64,000 nt of DNA from contig CAIZNN010000102.1 of assembly GCA_903934285.1 (NCBI GenBank), forward strand, positions 1-64,000, written 5' to 3'. Position 1 is the first letter of the stretch. Each line of letters starts with the position of its first letter. The notes below the pieces were generated by a model. That model did not search any database, was not told the DNA's origin, and saw only the letters and a list, made by a program, of their open reading frames with translations. The position numbers were made by a program, and so were the translations under genes. Shown here in pieces: positions 6,118 to 16,073 of this stretch. The stretch comes from Akkermansiaceae bacterium. GTDB taxonomy: Bacteria > Verrucomicrobiota > Verrucomicrobiia > Verrucomicrobiales > Akkermansiaceae.

Positions 6118-8805
6118 ATGATCGTCAAAAAATCCAGCATTGAGGTCTTTGCGAAACGTGAGGCCGGAGGCAAGGGATACAACCTCTATCTTCTGAGCCA
6201 AATGGGGTTTCCCGTCCCCGCCTGGTGCGTGCTTGGCAAGCGCGTCTTTCAACAATTCCTGGATACAACCGGCACCGGCCCCAAGATCGATGCTGTCATC
6301 GACCGTCTGCAATCCTCTCAGATCGATGCCTTGGCGGCATCCCGGGAGATCGAGGAGCTATTTGTGGCGACAGAGCTTCCCGCCGCCGTGCAGGCCGTGG
6401 TCCGGCAGGGCTATGATGAGGTGCAACGCGGGCTGGTGTCGGTGCGGTCGTCGGCCGCCGATGAGGATGGCCAAAAGCATTCGTTTGCCGGCCAGCTTTC
6501 GAGTTATCTATATGTGGACAGCCTCGCCGATGTCGAGCGCTACGTCAAACTGTGCTGGGCCTCGGGCTATTCGCAGCGCTGCCTCTGCTACCGGCAGGAA
6601 CACAACCTCGCCCTCAACGGGGCGTGCGTCTCCGTCGTGCTGCAACGCATGATCGATCCGGACAAATCGGGGGTGCTTTTCACCTGTGATCCTGTGGCAG
6701 AGCACCTCGGGGAATATCTCATCTGCGCCGTTTTCGGCGTGGGCGAAGGGCTGGTGTCAGGCGGCCTTGAAGCCGATAGCTATTGGATCGACGCCGACAC
6801 CGGCACACTCAGCCGCAAGCAGGTTCCTAACAAGGAGGCCGCCTTCCGGCGGGCGGCGTCGGGCCAATGTGAGAGCGTGCCGCTTGCCGGGACGCAGCGG
6901 GATTGCGACGTGCTGAGCCAGTCTGAGCTCGCAGCGCTCCATGACCTCGGCGCGAGGATTCTCAATGCGTACAATTGGCCGCAGGACGTCGAGTGGGCGA
7001 TCGCGGATGGCAGAGTCCATGTGCTGCAGACCCGTCCTGTGACCACGCTGAAGAAGGATCTTCTGGGATACCTCAATCTATGGGACAACTCCAACATCAT
7101 TGAATCGTACGGCGGGCTCACCTCGCCCCTGTCGTTCAGCTTTGCGCTGGGAAACTACAAGGCGGTCTACATCCAGTTTTGTGAGGTTCTCAATGTTCCG
7201 CGGGAGGTCATCAAGGACATGGATGACTACCTGGGGAATATGCTTGGCTGTCTCCATGGGCGGGTGTATTACAACCTCTACAACTGGTACAAGCTCGTGG
7301 CGATTCTGCCCGGCGCGCAATCCAACCGTGGATTCATGGAAACCATGATGGGGGTGTCCGAACCCCTATCCGGTGAGGTCGCAGCCCGCATCAAGCCCCA
7401 TCCGGGCTGGCATACGGCCAAAGGCAGGTTGCTTCAGCTCAAGACCGGGCTGTCCTTTCTGTGGTATCACTTCACGATTCAAAAGGTGGTCGATAACTTC
7501 CTCGCCAGCTTCGGGCGCGACTATCTGAAGTACCGGAACCACGACTACGCACACATGCGCGGCGACCAGATCCACCGCATTTATGTGGAAATGGAGCGCA
7601 ACATGATTGGCCGCTGGAAGGCGCCGATCATCAACGACTTCCTGTGCATGGTGCATTTCGGGCTGCTCAAAAAGCTCACCGGCAAGTGGTTGGCCACGCT
7701 TGATCCGACGATTCTCAACGACCTGCTTGCCGGCGAGGGCAATCTTGAGAGTGCGGAGCCCACCAAGTCACTCATCCGCATGGCCGGCTTCATCAGCGCG
7801 CGGCCCGAACTGCGCGCGCTCATCGAAGAGACCGCCGCGGCGGATTGCATGGAGGCCTTGAACCAGTCACCTCATCAGGAGTTCTTCTCAAACGTGCTCG
7901 CCTATATCGACCGCTTTGGCTTCCGCTGCATGAATGAGATGAAGCTGGAGGAAATCGATCTCTACACCGACACCTCCTATCTATTCACCTGTCTCAAGAA
8001 CTATTTGCGCTCGGGGACCATCGATCTCGATGTGATCGAGACGCGCGAGAAGGCCTTGCGCGAGGGGGCTGAGCAAGTGCTTGCCGGGCAGCTCTCCGGC
8101 CTCAAAAAATTCGTTTACCGGTGGTCGCTGCGGCATGCCCGCAAGGCGGTCAAAAACCGCGAGAACACGCGCTTTGCACGAACCCGGATCTATGGTGTCG
8201 CCCGCTCGATGTTCCAAGCCATCGGCGCGGATCTGGCCGCGCGCGGAATCATCCCGGCACCGCGGGACATTTTTTTCATGACCCTCGCAGAGGTTGGCGG
8301 GGTGTTTGACGGCACGCTTGCCAGCTTTGATCTGGCCGGTCTCATCGCCCTGCGCAAGGCGAGCTATCAGCGCTTCGAGAGTGAGGAACCCAAAACACGG
8401 GTGGTGAGCCGTGGTCCCGTGTATTGGACCAATCCCCTTCTTGTTAGCGACGATGAGCCCCCGGCTGTTGAGACGATGGACCCCGACGCCGACCTGCAGG
8501 GACTGCCGTGCTGCCCGGGCATCGTCGAGGGCATTGTGAAAGTCGTGATGAGTGGCCAGGACGATTTGCAACTCAACGGCGAGATTCTGGTTACCCCGCG
8601 CACCGATCCCGGCTGGGTCCCGCTGTATCCGAGCTGCAGTGCGTTGTTAGTCGAGCGGGGAAGTCTGCTGTCGCATTCCGCCATCGTCGCGCGGGAAATG
8701 GGCCTGCCAGCGATCGTCTCAATCAAGCATCTCACAAAAACCCTGAAAACCGGCATGCGCGTGCGCATCGATGGCAAGCGCGGCACCATCAAAATCCTGG
8801 CCTGA
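6118..8805 (+). CDS. PEP-synthase / rifampin-phosphotransferase-like dikinase
   Basis: An 895-residue protein with dikinase architecture. The N-terminal ATP-binding domain is marked by 'GGKGYNLYLL', 'SVRSSAADEDG', 'HSFAGQLSS', 'QRMIDPDKSGVLFT' and 'DVEWAIADGRVHVLQTRPV'. A central domain (about residues 330-770) matches nothing I know. The C-terminal swivelling PEP-utiliser domain is 'LPCCPGIVEG' to 'GSLLSHSAIVAREMGLPAIV', with the phospho-carrier His at about H853. The PEP/pyruvate barrel of true PEP synthase is absent. This layout matches enzymes such as rifampin phosphotransferase, which move the beta-phosphate of ATP onto a small molecule. It is probably the phosphorylating step of the operon. 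No transporter gene follows. Confidence 0.85.
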   Translation: MIVKKSSIEVFAKREAGGKGYNLYLLSQMGFPVPAWCVLGKRVFQQFLDTTGTGPKIDAVIDRLQSSQIDALAASREIEELFVATELPAAVQAVVRQGYDEVQRGLVSVRSSAADEDGQKHSFAGQLSSYLYVDSLADVERYVKLCWASGYSQRCLCYRQEHNLALNGACVSVVLQRMIDPDKSGVLFTCDPVAEHLGEYLICAVFGVGEGLVSGGLEADSYWIDADTGTLSRKQVPNKEAAFRRAASGQCESVPLAGTQRDCDVLSQSELAALHDLGARILNAYNWPQDVEWAIADGRVHVLQTRPVTTLKKDLLGYLNLWDNSNIIESYGGLTSPLSFSFALGNYKAVYIQFCEVLNVPREVIKDMDDYLGNMLGCLHGRVYYNLYNWYKLVAILPGAQSNRGFMETMMGVSEPLSGEVAARIKPHPGWHTAKGRLLQLKTGLSFLWYHFTIQKVVDNFLASFGRDYLKYRNHDYAHMRGDQIHRIYVEMERNMIGRWKAPIINDFLCMVHFGLLKKLTGKWLATLDPTILNDLLAGEGNLESAEPTKSLIRMAGFISARPELRALIEETAAADCMEALNQSPHQEFFSNVLAYIDRFGFRCMNEMKLEEIDLYTDTSYLFTCLKNYLRSGTIDLDVIETREKALREGAEQVLAGQLSGLKKFVYRWSLRHARKAVKNRENTRFARTRIYGVARSMFQAIGADLAARGIIPAPRDIFFMTLAEVGGVFDGTLASFDLAGLIALRKASYQRFESEEPKTRVVSRGPVYWTNPLLVSDDEPPAVETMDPDADLQGLPCCPGIVEGIVKVVMSGQDDLQLNGEILVTPRTDPGWVPLYPSCSALLVERGSLLSHSAIVAREMGLPAIVSIKHLTKTLKTGMRVRIDGKRGTIKILA

Positions 8806-8842
8806 GGCCGCGGAGCGCCAGCGACGAACACCCCGCGGGCGG

Positions 8843-9451
8843 TCAGGCGGTGGTGCCGCGGACAAAGATTTCCACGGTTTCGCGGATCCAGCCGTCGCGG
8901 TCCAAGGCCGACAAGCCGGAGCTGCGGCGCAACAAGCCGCCCATCAAGGTGGAGGTGAGCACCTCGGCAAAGGCGATCGAGTTGAGGTCGGCGCGCACCG
9001 CGCCGTCGTGCTTGCGCTGCTCGAGGTAGGCCGCGATGCTGCGATGGAACGGCTCTAACACATCACCGATCAATTCCTTGGCGAGTGTCGGGCGGCGCCG
9101 GCTTTCGCCGATCAACGCCCGGGCCATGCCCTCGCAGCGTTCCATGGCCGCGTTGTAGGCGCGCGCATAGCGGCCCAGATCTTCGCACAGGTCGCCGCTG
9201 AAGCAACCCTCGCAGTCACGCAGCGCCAAGAATTCCTTGGCGGTTTCCTGCACCACCGCGGCCAACAAGTTTTGTTTCGACTCGAAATGGCGGAACAAGG
9301 TGACCTCGTTGCAGCCGGCGCGGTCCGCGATGCCGCGCGTGGTGGCAGCATCGATCCCCTTGTCGCCGAATTCCGTCTGCGCCGCCTCCAGCAAGCGCTG
9401 GCGCATGGCGGACGGTTCGCTGGGTTTCTTGCTGGGAAGGTCGGTGCTCAC
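8843..9451 (-). CDS. TetR-family repressor of the adjacent RND operon
   Basis: A 202-residue regulator. The helix-turn-helix lies in 'ATTRGIADRAGCNEVTLFRHFESK', preceded by 'RQRLLEAAQTEFGDKG', the classic TetR N-terminus; the C-terminal ligand domain is variable. The ORF track extends to a TTG at 9493. I prefer the GTG at 9449-9451, because it leaves a short normal N-terminus and puts the palindrome at 9465-9482 in the intergenic space instead of inside the gene. It is divergent from the efflux operon, the standard arrangement for local repression relieved by a pump substrate. Confidence 0.85.
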   Translation of the reverse strand: MSTDLPSKKPSEPSAMRQRLLEAAQTEFGDKGIDAATTRGIADRAGCNEVTLFRHFESKQNLLAAVVQETAKEFLALRDCEGCFSGDLCEDLGRYARAYNAAMERCEGMARALIGESRRRPTLAKELIGDVLEPFHRSIAAYLEQRKHDGAVRADLNSIAFAEVLTSTLMGGLLRRSSGLSALDRDGWIRETVEIFVRGTTA

Positions 9452-9464
9452 GCCCGCAAGTTTT

Positions 9465-9482
9465 TGCAAGTAATCGCTTGCA
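9465..9482. promoter_or_regulatory. Putative TetR operator
   Basis: Inverted repeat TGCAAG-N6-CTTGCA between the divergent regulator and efflux genes. Further half-sites flank it: GCAAG at 9456-9460 and CAAG at 9485-9488. Position and dyad symmetry fit an operator controlling both directions. Confidence 0.55.
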
Positions 9483-9516
9483 TACAAGTCCAAATTTACC
9501 TAAATCCGCTGCGGTC

Positions 9517-10926
9517 ATGCCGAACTGTCAGTTAATCCGCTATGTTTTGAGTTGCTGCGCATTGGTGGTGGTGAGCGGGTGTGGGCCGGTGGGGCCGACC
9601 CACGCGGTGCCTGCGATGGGGTTGCCGGCGGCATTTTCGCGCGGCGGGGTGCAATGGAAGCGCCAAACTATGGGCAGCCAGCCGCGGCCGCAGAAGTGGT
9701 GGCGCCTCTATCAGGATGGGACGCTCAATGGGTTGGTGGAGCGGGCGTTGGTGATGAATCAGGAACTGGCGGGCGCGGCGGCGCGGCTGCGCCAGGCGCG
9801 CGAGCTGAGCAATGCGACCCGCTCGCAATATTTTCCCGACGTCAATCTGGGGACCTTGGCGGAGCGCTCGAAGATCCGTTTCCGCGGGCCGGGCGGCGGC
9901 GGCGTGATTCAATCCGACAATTTTGCGGTGCCGGTGGATTTCCGTTATGAACTCGACGTCTGGGGCAAAGTGAGGCGGCAGGTGGAGTCGGCGGAAGCGT
10001 TGGAAGCGGCGACCGGGGAATCGCTCAACGCGTTGCGACTGAGTGTGGCGGGGGAAGTGGCACAGACCTACTGGGCGCTGCGGGCGGTGGACGCCAACCG
10101 CGCGGTGCTGAGCCGCACCTTGGAGATTCGCCGCAAGGCGCTCGAATTGCTCACCAAGCGCCGCGATGTGGGCAACATCAGCGGCCTCGACCTGTCGCGC
10201 GCCGAGACGGAAGTCGCCAGCGCCGAAGCCGACCGGATCCGCCTCGACCAGGACCGCCTGATATTGGTCAATGCGCTGGCGGTGCTGGCTGGCGCGACGG
10301 CCACCGGTTCCGCGGTGGCCGAGCAAACCGACTTGCCGAAACCGCCGGCGGTGCCGCTGGCGGTACCGTCCGAGGTGTTGCGGCAACGTCCGGACATTCG
10401 TGCCGCCGAGCGCCGGGTGGCCGCCGCCAACGCCGACATCGGGGTGGCGTGTGCGGCGTTTTACCCGTCGTTTTCAATCAATGCCTCCAGCGGTCTTGAT
10501 GCCGCCCGGCTGGCTGACCTATGCGATGCCTCCTCGCTGGTGTGGTCGATCGGCGCGAGCGCGCTGACGCCCATCACCAGCCAGAAATTGCTCAATGCCC
10601 GGCGCGCCGCGGCGGTGGCGGCCCATGAGGCGGCCAGCGCGGAGTACCGCCAGGCGGTGCTGGAATCGATACGCGAGGTGGAAAACGCGCTGCAAGGCGG
10701 TGCCATTCTGGAGCGGCGCCAACTCGCGCAAGACCAGGCGCTGGCCGCCGCCCGCACCACCTTTGAGCTCTCCGCCAAACGCTTCAAGGCCGGACTGGTC
10801 AGCTTCCTCGACGTGGTGGACGCCGAACGCACCCGGCTGGACGCCGAGAAAGCGGCCAACGCGGTGCGCGCCGAACGCCTCGCCGTTTCGGTCTCCCTCA
10901 TCAAGGCGTTGGGCGGGGAGTGGTAG
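9517..10926 (+). CDS. Outer-membrane efflux lipoprotein (NodT/OprM-like)
   Basis: A 469-residue outer-membrane factor of a tripartite efflux pump. The start is the ATG at 9517, not the TTG at 9478. It gives a lipoprotein signal peptide with lipobox 'VVVSGC' (lipidated Cys at residue 22). The two OEP repeats are visible through their helical segments: 'ELAGAAARLRQARELSNATRS' in the first half, and 'RQRPDIRAAERRVAAANADIGVA' plus 'FKAGLVSFLDVVDAERTRL' in the second. It forms the channel reaching the periplasm. It is first in the operon, ahead of the adaptor, whereas in many pumps the channel gene comes last. Confidence 0.9.
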   Translation: MPNCQLIRYVLSCCALVVVSGCGPVGPTHAVPAMGLPAAFSRGGVQWKRQTMGSQPRPQKWWRLYQDGTLNGLVERALVMNQELAGAAARLRQARELSNATRSQYFPDVNLGTLAERSKIRFRGPGGGGVIQSDNFAVPVDFRYELDVWGKVRRQVESAEALEAATGESLNALRLSVAGEVAQTYWALRAVDANRAVLSRTLEIRRKALELLTKRRDVGNISGLDLSRAETEVASAEADRIRLDQDRLILVNALAVLAGATATGSAVAEQTDLPKPPAVPLAVPSEVLRQRPDIRAAERRVAAANADIGVACAAFYPSFSINASSGLDAARLADLCDASSLVWSIGASALTPITSQKLLNARRAAAVAAHEAASAEYRQAVLESIREVENALQGGAILERRQLAQDQALAAARTTFELSAKRFKAGLVSFLDVVDAERTRLDAEKAANAVRAERLAVSVSLIKALGGEW

Positions 10927-10973
10927 GAAGACTCAAGACCCATGCCCCAAACCTCCTTTCTAACAAACATATC

Positions 10974-12149
10974 ATGAACAGAGCAACACTCCTCACCCTC
11001 GCGGGATGCCTGGTCGGCGGGACAATTCTAACAGGATGTGGCAAGCAGGGCGGGCCCGGCGGGCCGCCGCAGGGCGGGACACCGGAAGTGTCGGTGGTGA
11101 CCGTGCAATTGCAGCGCGTCGCGCTGAGCACGGAATTGCCCGGGCGGGTCTCGGCATCCCGCACGGCGGAGGTGCGGCCCCAGGTGGGAGGCATCATTCA
11201 GGAGCGCTTGTTCACGGAAGGATCCGACGTCAAGGCCGGGGCGGTGCTCTACCAGATAGATCCGGCGAGCTATCAGGCGGCTTATGACGGCGCCACCGCG
11301 GCACTGGCCAAGGCGGAGGCCAATGTGGCGCCGCTGCGGCTGAAGGCCGAGCGCTTCAAGGAATTGCTAGAGAGTGAAGCCGTCAGCAAGCAGGATTATG
11401 ATGACGCCTCGGCGGCGCAGAAACTGGCGGAGGCCGAGATTAACCTGGCCAAGGCGGCGCTGGAGACCGCCCATATCAATCTGGCCTACACCAAGGTGAC
11501 GGCGCCGATTTCCGGTCGCATCGGCCGCTCTGCGGTGACCGACGGCGCGCTGGTGACGGCGAGCCAGCCGGTGCCGCTGGCCACCATCCAACAGCTCGAC
11601 CCGGTGTATGTTGACGTCACCCAGTCGAGCAGCGAAGTGCTGCGCCTCAGGCGGGCGTTGGAAAGCGGCCAGCTCAGCAGCAACGGCGGTCAGGCCAAGG
11701 TGCAGCTGCTGTTGGATGACGGCTCACAATATCCCGAGCCGGGCACGCTCAAATTTTCCGAGGCGTTTGTAGATCCCGGCACCGGCTCGGTGACGTTGCG
11801 CACGCTGTTTCCCAATCCGAAGTTGCTGCTGTTGCCGGGGTTGTTTGTGCGCAGCGTGCTGGAAGAAGGGATCAAGGAGCAGGGGATTTTGGTGCCGCAG
11901 CGCGGGGTGACCCGCAATCCGGCCGGCCAGGCCATGGTCATGGTGGTCGGTGCCGAGGAAAAGGTTGAAGCCCGGGTGATCAAGGCCGATCGCACCGTCG
12001 GCGACGACTGGCTGGTGCAAGACGGTTTGCAGGCGGGCGACCGGGTGATTTTGGAAGGGACTCAAAAAGCGCGGCCGGGCACGGTGGTCAAAGCCGTGCC
12101 CTTCGGTGCCAAGCCCGCGCCGGCTCCTGCTGCGGCCGAAAAACAGTAA
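10974..12149 (+). CDS. RND efflux membrane-fusion protein (periplasmic adaptor)
   Basis: A 391-residue HlyD/AcrA-type adaptor. The ATG at 10974 gives a lipoprotein signal with lipobox 'ILTGC'; the upstream in-frame start at 10920 would bury it. The lipoyl half-motif 'RPQVGGIIQERLFTEGSDVKAG' and the second half 'TAPISGRIGRSAVTDGALV' flank a coiled-coil hairpin (about residues 95-165). The beta-barrel and membrane-proximal domains follow, with 'ILVPQRGVTRNPAGQAMVMVV'. It links the inner-membrane pump to the outer-membrane channel. It lies 47 bases after the channel gene and about 180 bases before the pump gene. Confidence 0.92.
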   Translation: MNRATLLTLAGCLVGGTILTGCGKQGGPGGPPQGGTPEVSVVTVQLQRVALSTELPGRVSASRTAEVRPQVGGIIQERLFTEGSDVKAGAVLYQIDPASYQAAYDGATAALAKAEANVAPLRLKAERFKELLESEAVSKQDYDDASAAQKLAEAEINLAKAALETAHINLAYTKVTAPISGRIGRSAVTDGALVTASQPVPLATIQQLDPVYVDVTQSSSEVLRLRRALESGQLSSNGGQAKVQLLLDDGSQYPEPGTLKFSEAFVDPGTGSVTLRTLFPNPKLLLLPGLFVRSVLEEGIKEQGILVPQRGVTRNPAGQAMVMVVGAEEKVEARVIKADRTVGDDWLVQDGLQAGDRVILEGTQKARPGTVVKAVPFGAKPAPAPAAAEKQ

Positions 12150-12180
12150 CATCGCTTCGTTGCTTGGATGAACTACAAAA

Positions 12181-12265
12181 CCAAGAAACCACTGAGGCCA
12201 CTGAAAGCCGCTGATAACACTGTTAGTTCCTTATTTTCCAGTGGTTTTCAGTGTTTCAGTGGTCA
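12181..12265. repeat. CACTGAGGCC / CAGTGGTTTC dispersed repeat
   Basis: The space between adaptor and pump genes contains AAGAAACCACTGAGGCCACT and, about 50 bases later, CCAGTGGTTTTCAGTGTTTC, which are partly complementary. The same words, in expanded tandem form, make up the array at 36725-36833, which ends AGTGGTTTCTTGCT. It lies within an operon and may fold in the mRNA. Confidence 0.5.
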
Positions 12266-12327
12266 ACCTGCCCCCTCTCACAAAACAAAGTCCGCTCCAA
12301 CGGCTTCAAGGTAACAACTTTCCCGCC

Positions 12328-15300
12328 ATGCCTCGCTTTTTCATCAACCGCCCGATCTTTGCCTGGGTCATCGCCATCATGATCATGCTGGCGGGCTTGC
12401 TGTCCATCAAGACGCTGCCAGTTTCCCAGTACCCGCCGATCGCCCCGCCTCAGATCACCATCAACGCCATGTACCCGGGCGCCTCCGCCCAAACGGTGCA
12501 GGATACCGTCACCCAGGTGGTCGAACAAAAACTCAACGGCATCGACAACCTGATCTATATGTCGTCGACGAGCGACTCGGCCGGGGCGGTGGCGATCAAT
12601 CTGACATTCAAGGCCGGCACCGACCCGAACATTGCGCAGGTGCAGGTGCAGAACAAGCTGCAGCTGGCCACGCCGCTGTTGCCCCAGATTGTCCAGCGCC
12701 AGGGCATCCAGGTGGTCAAGTCCACCAAGAACTTCCTGATCCTGGTGGGCCTGGTGTCCGAAGATGGCGCGATGGACCGCCATTCCCTAACCGATTACAT
12801 GGTGTCCAACGTCCAGGATATTGTCAGCCGGCTCGAAGGGGTGGGTGAGCTCCAGGTGTTCGGCTCGCAAAACGCCATGCGCATCTGGCTCAACCCGAAC
12901 AAGCTCAACAACTACCGCCTGACCACCAATGATGTGATTGCGGCGCTGCAGGCGCAAAACGCCCAGGTGTCGGCCGGCCAGTTCGGCGGCAGTCCCTCGC
13001 TGCAAGGCCAGCAGTTGAACGCCACCATCACCGCGCGCACCTTGCTGCAGACAGTGGAACAATTCGGCGCGGTGATCCTCAAGACGAACAACGACGGCTC
13101 CACCGTCAAACTCAGGGAGGTGGCCGAATGCAAGATCGGCACGGAGAATTACGACGTGCTGGGGCGTTACAAGGGCAAGCCGGTGGGGGCGATGGCCATC
13201 CGCCTGGCCGCGGGCGCCAACGCCTTGGACACCGCCAACCGGATCAAGGCGAAGATGGCGGAATTGTCGGGATTTTTCCCTGCGGGCATGAAAGTGGTTT
13301 ACCCCTATGACACGACGCCGTTCGTCAAGATCTCCATCCAGGAAGTGGTCCAGACCTTGGTGGAGGCGATCTGTCTGGTGTTCATCATCATGTTCGTTTT
13401 CCTGCAGAACATCCGGGCGACCCTGATTCCGACCATCGCCGTGCCGGTGGTGTTGCTAGGCACCTTCGGGGTGCTGTCGGTCTGCGGCTTTTCCATCAAC
13501 ACCCTGACCCTGTTTGCCTTGGTCATTGTGGTCGGGTTATTGGTGGACGACGCCATCGTGGTGGTGGAGAACGTGGAACGCATCATGAGTGAGGAAGGGT
13601 TGCCGCCCAAGGAGGCGACCATCAAGTCGATGGGCCAGATCACCAGCGCGTTGTGGGGCATCGCCACGGTGCTCACCGCGGTGTTCGTGCCGATGGCATT
13701 TTTCGGCGGTTCCACCGGGGTGATCTACCGCCAGTTTTCCATCACGATCATAGCCGCGATGATCCTCTCGGTGCTCATTGCCATGACCCTGACCCCGGCG
13801 CTGTGCGCCACCTTGCTCAAGCCGGTGGCAAAAGGCCATAGTGCAGGCGAAGCGGGCTGGTTCCGGGGGGGCTTCTACTGGTTCAATAAAGGGTTCAACC
13901 GGTGTGCCACCGGCTATCAGTCGGTTGTCGGCCGCTCGTTCAACAAGCCGGTGCGCTACCTGCTGGTCTATGGTGCCATTGTGGCGGCGATGGCGGTGCT
14001 TTTCGTGCGGCTGCCCACCGCGTTCCTGCCGGATGAGGATCAGGGGATCCTCATCTGTCTGGTCCAACTCCCTGCCGGGGCCACCCAGGAGCGCACCCTC
14101 AAGGTCGTCGAACAATTGGAACAGCATTTCCTGGTGCGGGAAGAAAAAGCTGTGGAGGCGGTCATCGCGGTGGCCGGCTTCAGTTTTGCCGGCCGGGGCC
14201 AGAACATGGGGCTGGCCTTTGTCCGGCTCAAGGATTGGAAACTGCGCAAGTCCCCCGAGCTGAAGGCCGCAGCCATCGCCGGCAGGGCCATGGCCGCACT
14301 CTCGCAAATCAAGGATGGCCAGGTGTTTGCCTTTTCGCCGCCGGCAGTCATCGAATTGGGCCAGGCCAACGGCTTTGACTTCATGCTGCAGGATCGCGGC
14401 GGCGTCGGCCATGACAAGCTCATGGCGGCCCGCAACCAGTTGTTAGGCATGGCGATGAAGAACCCGAAACTCATCGCGGTGCGACCTAACGGCCAGGAGG
14501 ACTCGCCGCAGTTCAAGCTGGACATCGATGATGTGCGGGCCGGGGCGCTGGGGGTCTCGCTCAACGACATCAACAATGTGCTGGCCACCGCGTGGGGCAG
14601 TTCCTACGTCAACGACTTCATTGAGAACGGCCGGGTCAAGAAGGTTTACCTGCAGGCCGACGCGCGGTACCGGATGCTGCCGGAGGACATCGCCAAATGG
14701 TATGTTAGAAACGGCCAGGGCGAGATGGTGCCATTTTCGGCGTTTGCCGGAGCCCGCTGGCAGTACGGCTCGCCGCGCTTGGAACGCTACAATGGCATCC
14801 CATCCGTGGAGATCATGGGACAGGCCGCGCCGGGCATCAGCACCGGTGAGGCAATGGTCGAAATGGAGAAGATGGCAGCCCAGCTCCCGCCGGGAGTGGG
14901 TTACGAATGGACCGGTCTGTCCTACGAGGAGAAGAAGGCCGGGGCACAAGCGCCGGCGCTGTATGCCATCTCGCTGCTGGTGGTGTTTCTCAGCGTGGCG
15001 GCTTTGTATGAGAGCTGGACCATCCCCTTTGTCAACCTGCTGATGCTGCCACTGGGCCTGGTGGGGGCGGTCACCGCGGTCACGCTGCGGGTGCTGCCCA
15101 ACGATGTCTACCTGCAAATCGGCCTGCTCACCACCGTCGGGCTTTCCACCAAGAATGCCATTCTCATCATCCAGTTCATCAAAGCCCAAATGCATGATGG
15201 CCATGAGCTGGTGGAAGCCACCCTCACCGCTGTTAGAATCCGGCTGCGCCCGGTGATCATGACCTCGCTGGCGTTCTTTTTCGGCACGCTGCCGCTGGCC

Positions 15301-15495
15301 CTCACCCATGGTGCCGGGGCGGCGGCACAGAACGCCATCGGCACCGCGGTGACCGGCGGGTTGCTTTCGGCCACTTTCATCGACCTGATTTTCATCCCGT
15401 TTTTCTTTGTGCTCATCTCGCGCCTGTTCGGGTCGAAGCCGCCGCCTGGCGCGGTGCCAACTGGCGGACTGGCCCCCACTGCGGCGGCCGGCTGA
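12328..15495 (+). CDS. RND multidrug efflux pump, HAE1 family (AcrB/MexB-like)
   Basis: A 1055-residue inner-membrane proton-driven drug exporter. The ATG at 12328 starts the family-typical '[19 protein letters not shown]'; the ORF track begins 29 codons earlier in non-homologous sequence. Hallmarks are '[13 protein letters not shown]' after TM1, the TM4 proton-relay Asp pair ([15 protein letters not shown]407/D408, the same numbers as in AcrB), '[11 protein letters not shown]' and '[15 protein letters not shown]' in TM11. Length and architecture (twelve TM, two large periplasmic loops) are standard. With the two upstream genes it forms a complete tripartite pump. TetR-type control is likely. 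Confidence 0.95.
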   Translation: MPRFFINRPIFAWVIAIMIMLAGLLSIKTLPVSQYPPIAPPQITINAMYPGASAQTVQDTVTQVVEQKLNGIDNLIYMSSTSDSAGAVAINLTFKAGTDPNIAQVQVQNKLQLATPLLPQIVQRQGIQVVKSTKNFLILVGLVSEDGAMDRHSLTDYMVSNVQDIVSRLEGVGELQVFGSQNAMRIWLNPNKLNNYRLTTNDVIAALQAQNAQVSAGQFGGSPSLQGQQLNATITARTLLQTVEQFGAVILKTNNDGSTVKLREVAECKIGTENYDVLGRYKGKPVGAMAIRLAAGANALDTANRIKAKMAELSGFFPAGMKVVYPYDTTPFVKISIQEVVQTLVEAICLVFIIMFVFLQNIRATLIPTIAVPVVLLGTFGVLSVCGFSINTLTLFALVIVVGLLVDDAIVVVENVERIMSEEGLPPKEATIKSMGQITSALWGIATVLTAVFVPMAFFGGSTGVIYRQFSITIIAAMILSVLIAMTLTPALCATLLKPVAKGHSAGEAGWFRGGFYWFNKGFNRCATGYQSVVGRSFNKPVRYLLVYGAIVAAMAVLFVRLPTAFLPDEDQGILICLVQLPAGATQERTLKVVEQLEQHFLVREEKAVEAVIAVAGFSFAGRGQNMGLAFVRLKDWKLRKSPELKAAAIAGRAMAALSQIKDGQVFAFSPPAVIELGQANGFDFMLQDRGGVGHDKLMAARNQLLGMAMKNPKLIAVRPNGQEDSPQFKLDIDDVRAGALGVSLNDINNVLATAWGSSYVNDFIENGRVKKVYLQADARYRMLPEDIAKWYVRNGQGEMVPFSAFAGARWQYGSPRLERYNGIPSVEIMGQAAPGISTGEAMVEMEKMAAQLPPGVGYEWTGLSYEEKKAGAQAPALYAISLLVVFLSVAALYESWTIPFVNLLMLPLGLVGAVTAVTLRVLPNDVYLQIGLLTTVGLSTKNAILIIQFIKAQMHDGHELVEATLTAVRIRLRPVIMTSLAFFFGTLPLALTHGAGAAAQNAIGTAVTGGLLSATFIDLIFIPFFFVLISRLFGSKPPPGAVPTGGLAPTAAAG

Positions 15496-15550
15496 TTTCC
15501 CGCACACGGGACTTGGCAAGTCCGGTTGCATGCGCGACGCTGCGCGCCGG

Positions 15551-16018
15551 ATGAAACGCGTGGTGATCCATACCGACGGTGGCTGCAAGGGCAATCCCGG
15601 CCCCGGCGGCTATGGCGCCGTGCTGGTGTGTGGCAACCATCGCATGGAACTCGCCGCCGGCTACCGGCTCACCACCAACAACCGCATGGAATTGCGCGCC
15701 GCCATCGCCGCTCTGGAATTGCTCAGCGAGCCGTGCACGGTGGAATTGCACTCGGATTCCAAATACATCATCGACGCCCTAACGAAAAAGTGGCTCGCCG
15801 GCTGGCAACGGCGCGGCTGGCAAACCGCCGCCAAACAACCGGTGAAGAACCAGGATCTGTGGCTGCGCCTGCTCGCCGCCACGGCACCGCACACCATCCA
15901 CTGGCATTGGGTGAAAGGCCACGCCGGCCATAGCGAAAACGAACGCTGCGACGTGCTGGCCAACGCCGCGGTGCAGGCCCCGCTGTTGCTGGAAGACGCG
16001 GGGTTCGGGGCGGGGTGA
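15551..16018 (+). CDS. rnhA: Ribonuclease HI
   Basis: A 155-residue RNase H type I, which cuts RNA in RNA-DNA hybrids. The catalytic acids are all in place: Asp in 'VIHTDGGCKGNPGPGGYG', Glu in 'NNRMELRAAIAAL', Asp in 'ELHSDSKYII' and the last Asp in 'NERCDVLANAAV'. The basic handle 'KKWLAGWQRRGWQTAAKQPVKN' is present. The ATG at 15551 starts the conserved MKRVVIHTDGG; the ORF track adds 48 spurious codons. It is convergent with accA. Confidence 0.95.
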   Translation: MKRVVIHTDGGCKGNPGPGGYGAVLVCGNHRMELAAGYRLTTNNRMELRAAIAALELLSEPCTVELHSDSKYIIDALTKKWLAGWQRRGWQTAAKQPVKNQDLWLRLLAATAPHTIHWHWVKGHAGHSENERCDVLANAAVQAPLLLEDAGFGAG

Positions 16019-16057
16019 CGGACAGGTCGGACAGGTCGGACAGGTCGGACGAGTCAG
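16019..16057. repeat. GGACAGGTC tandem repeat
   Basis: About four copies of a 9-bp unit (GGACAGGTC, last copy degenerate) fill the space between the convergent rnhA and accA genes. Confidence 0.7.
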
Positions 16058-16073
16058 GCGGGATGCCGCCGCC

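Noticed and set aside
9452-9493. N-terminal 14 residues of the TetR ORF from a TTG start
   Set aside because: TTG start without RBS, would place the operator palindrome inside the gene; GTG 9451 is more economical.
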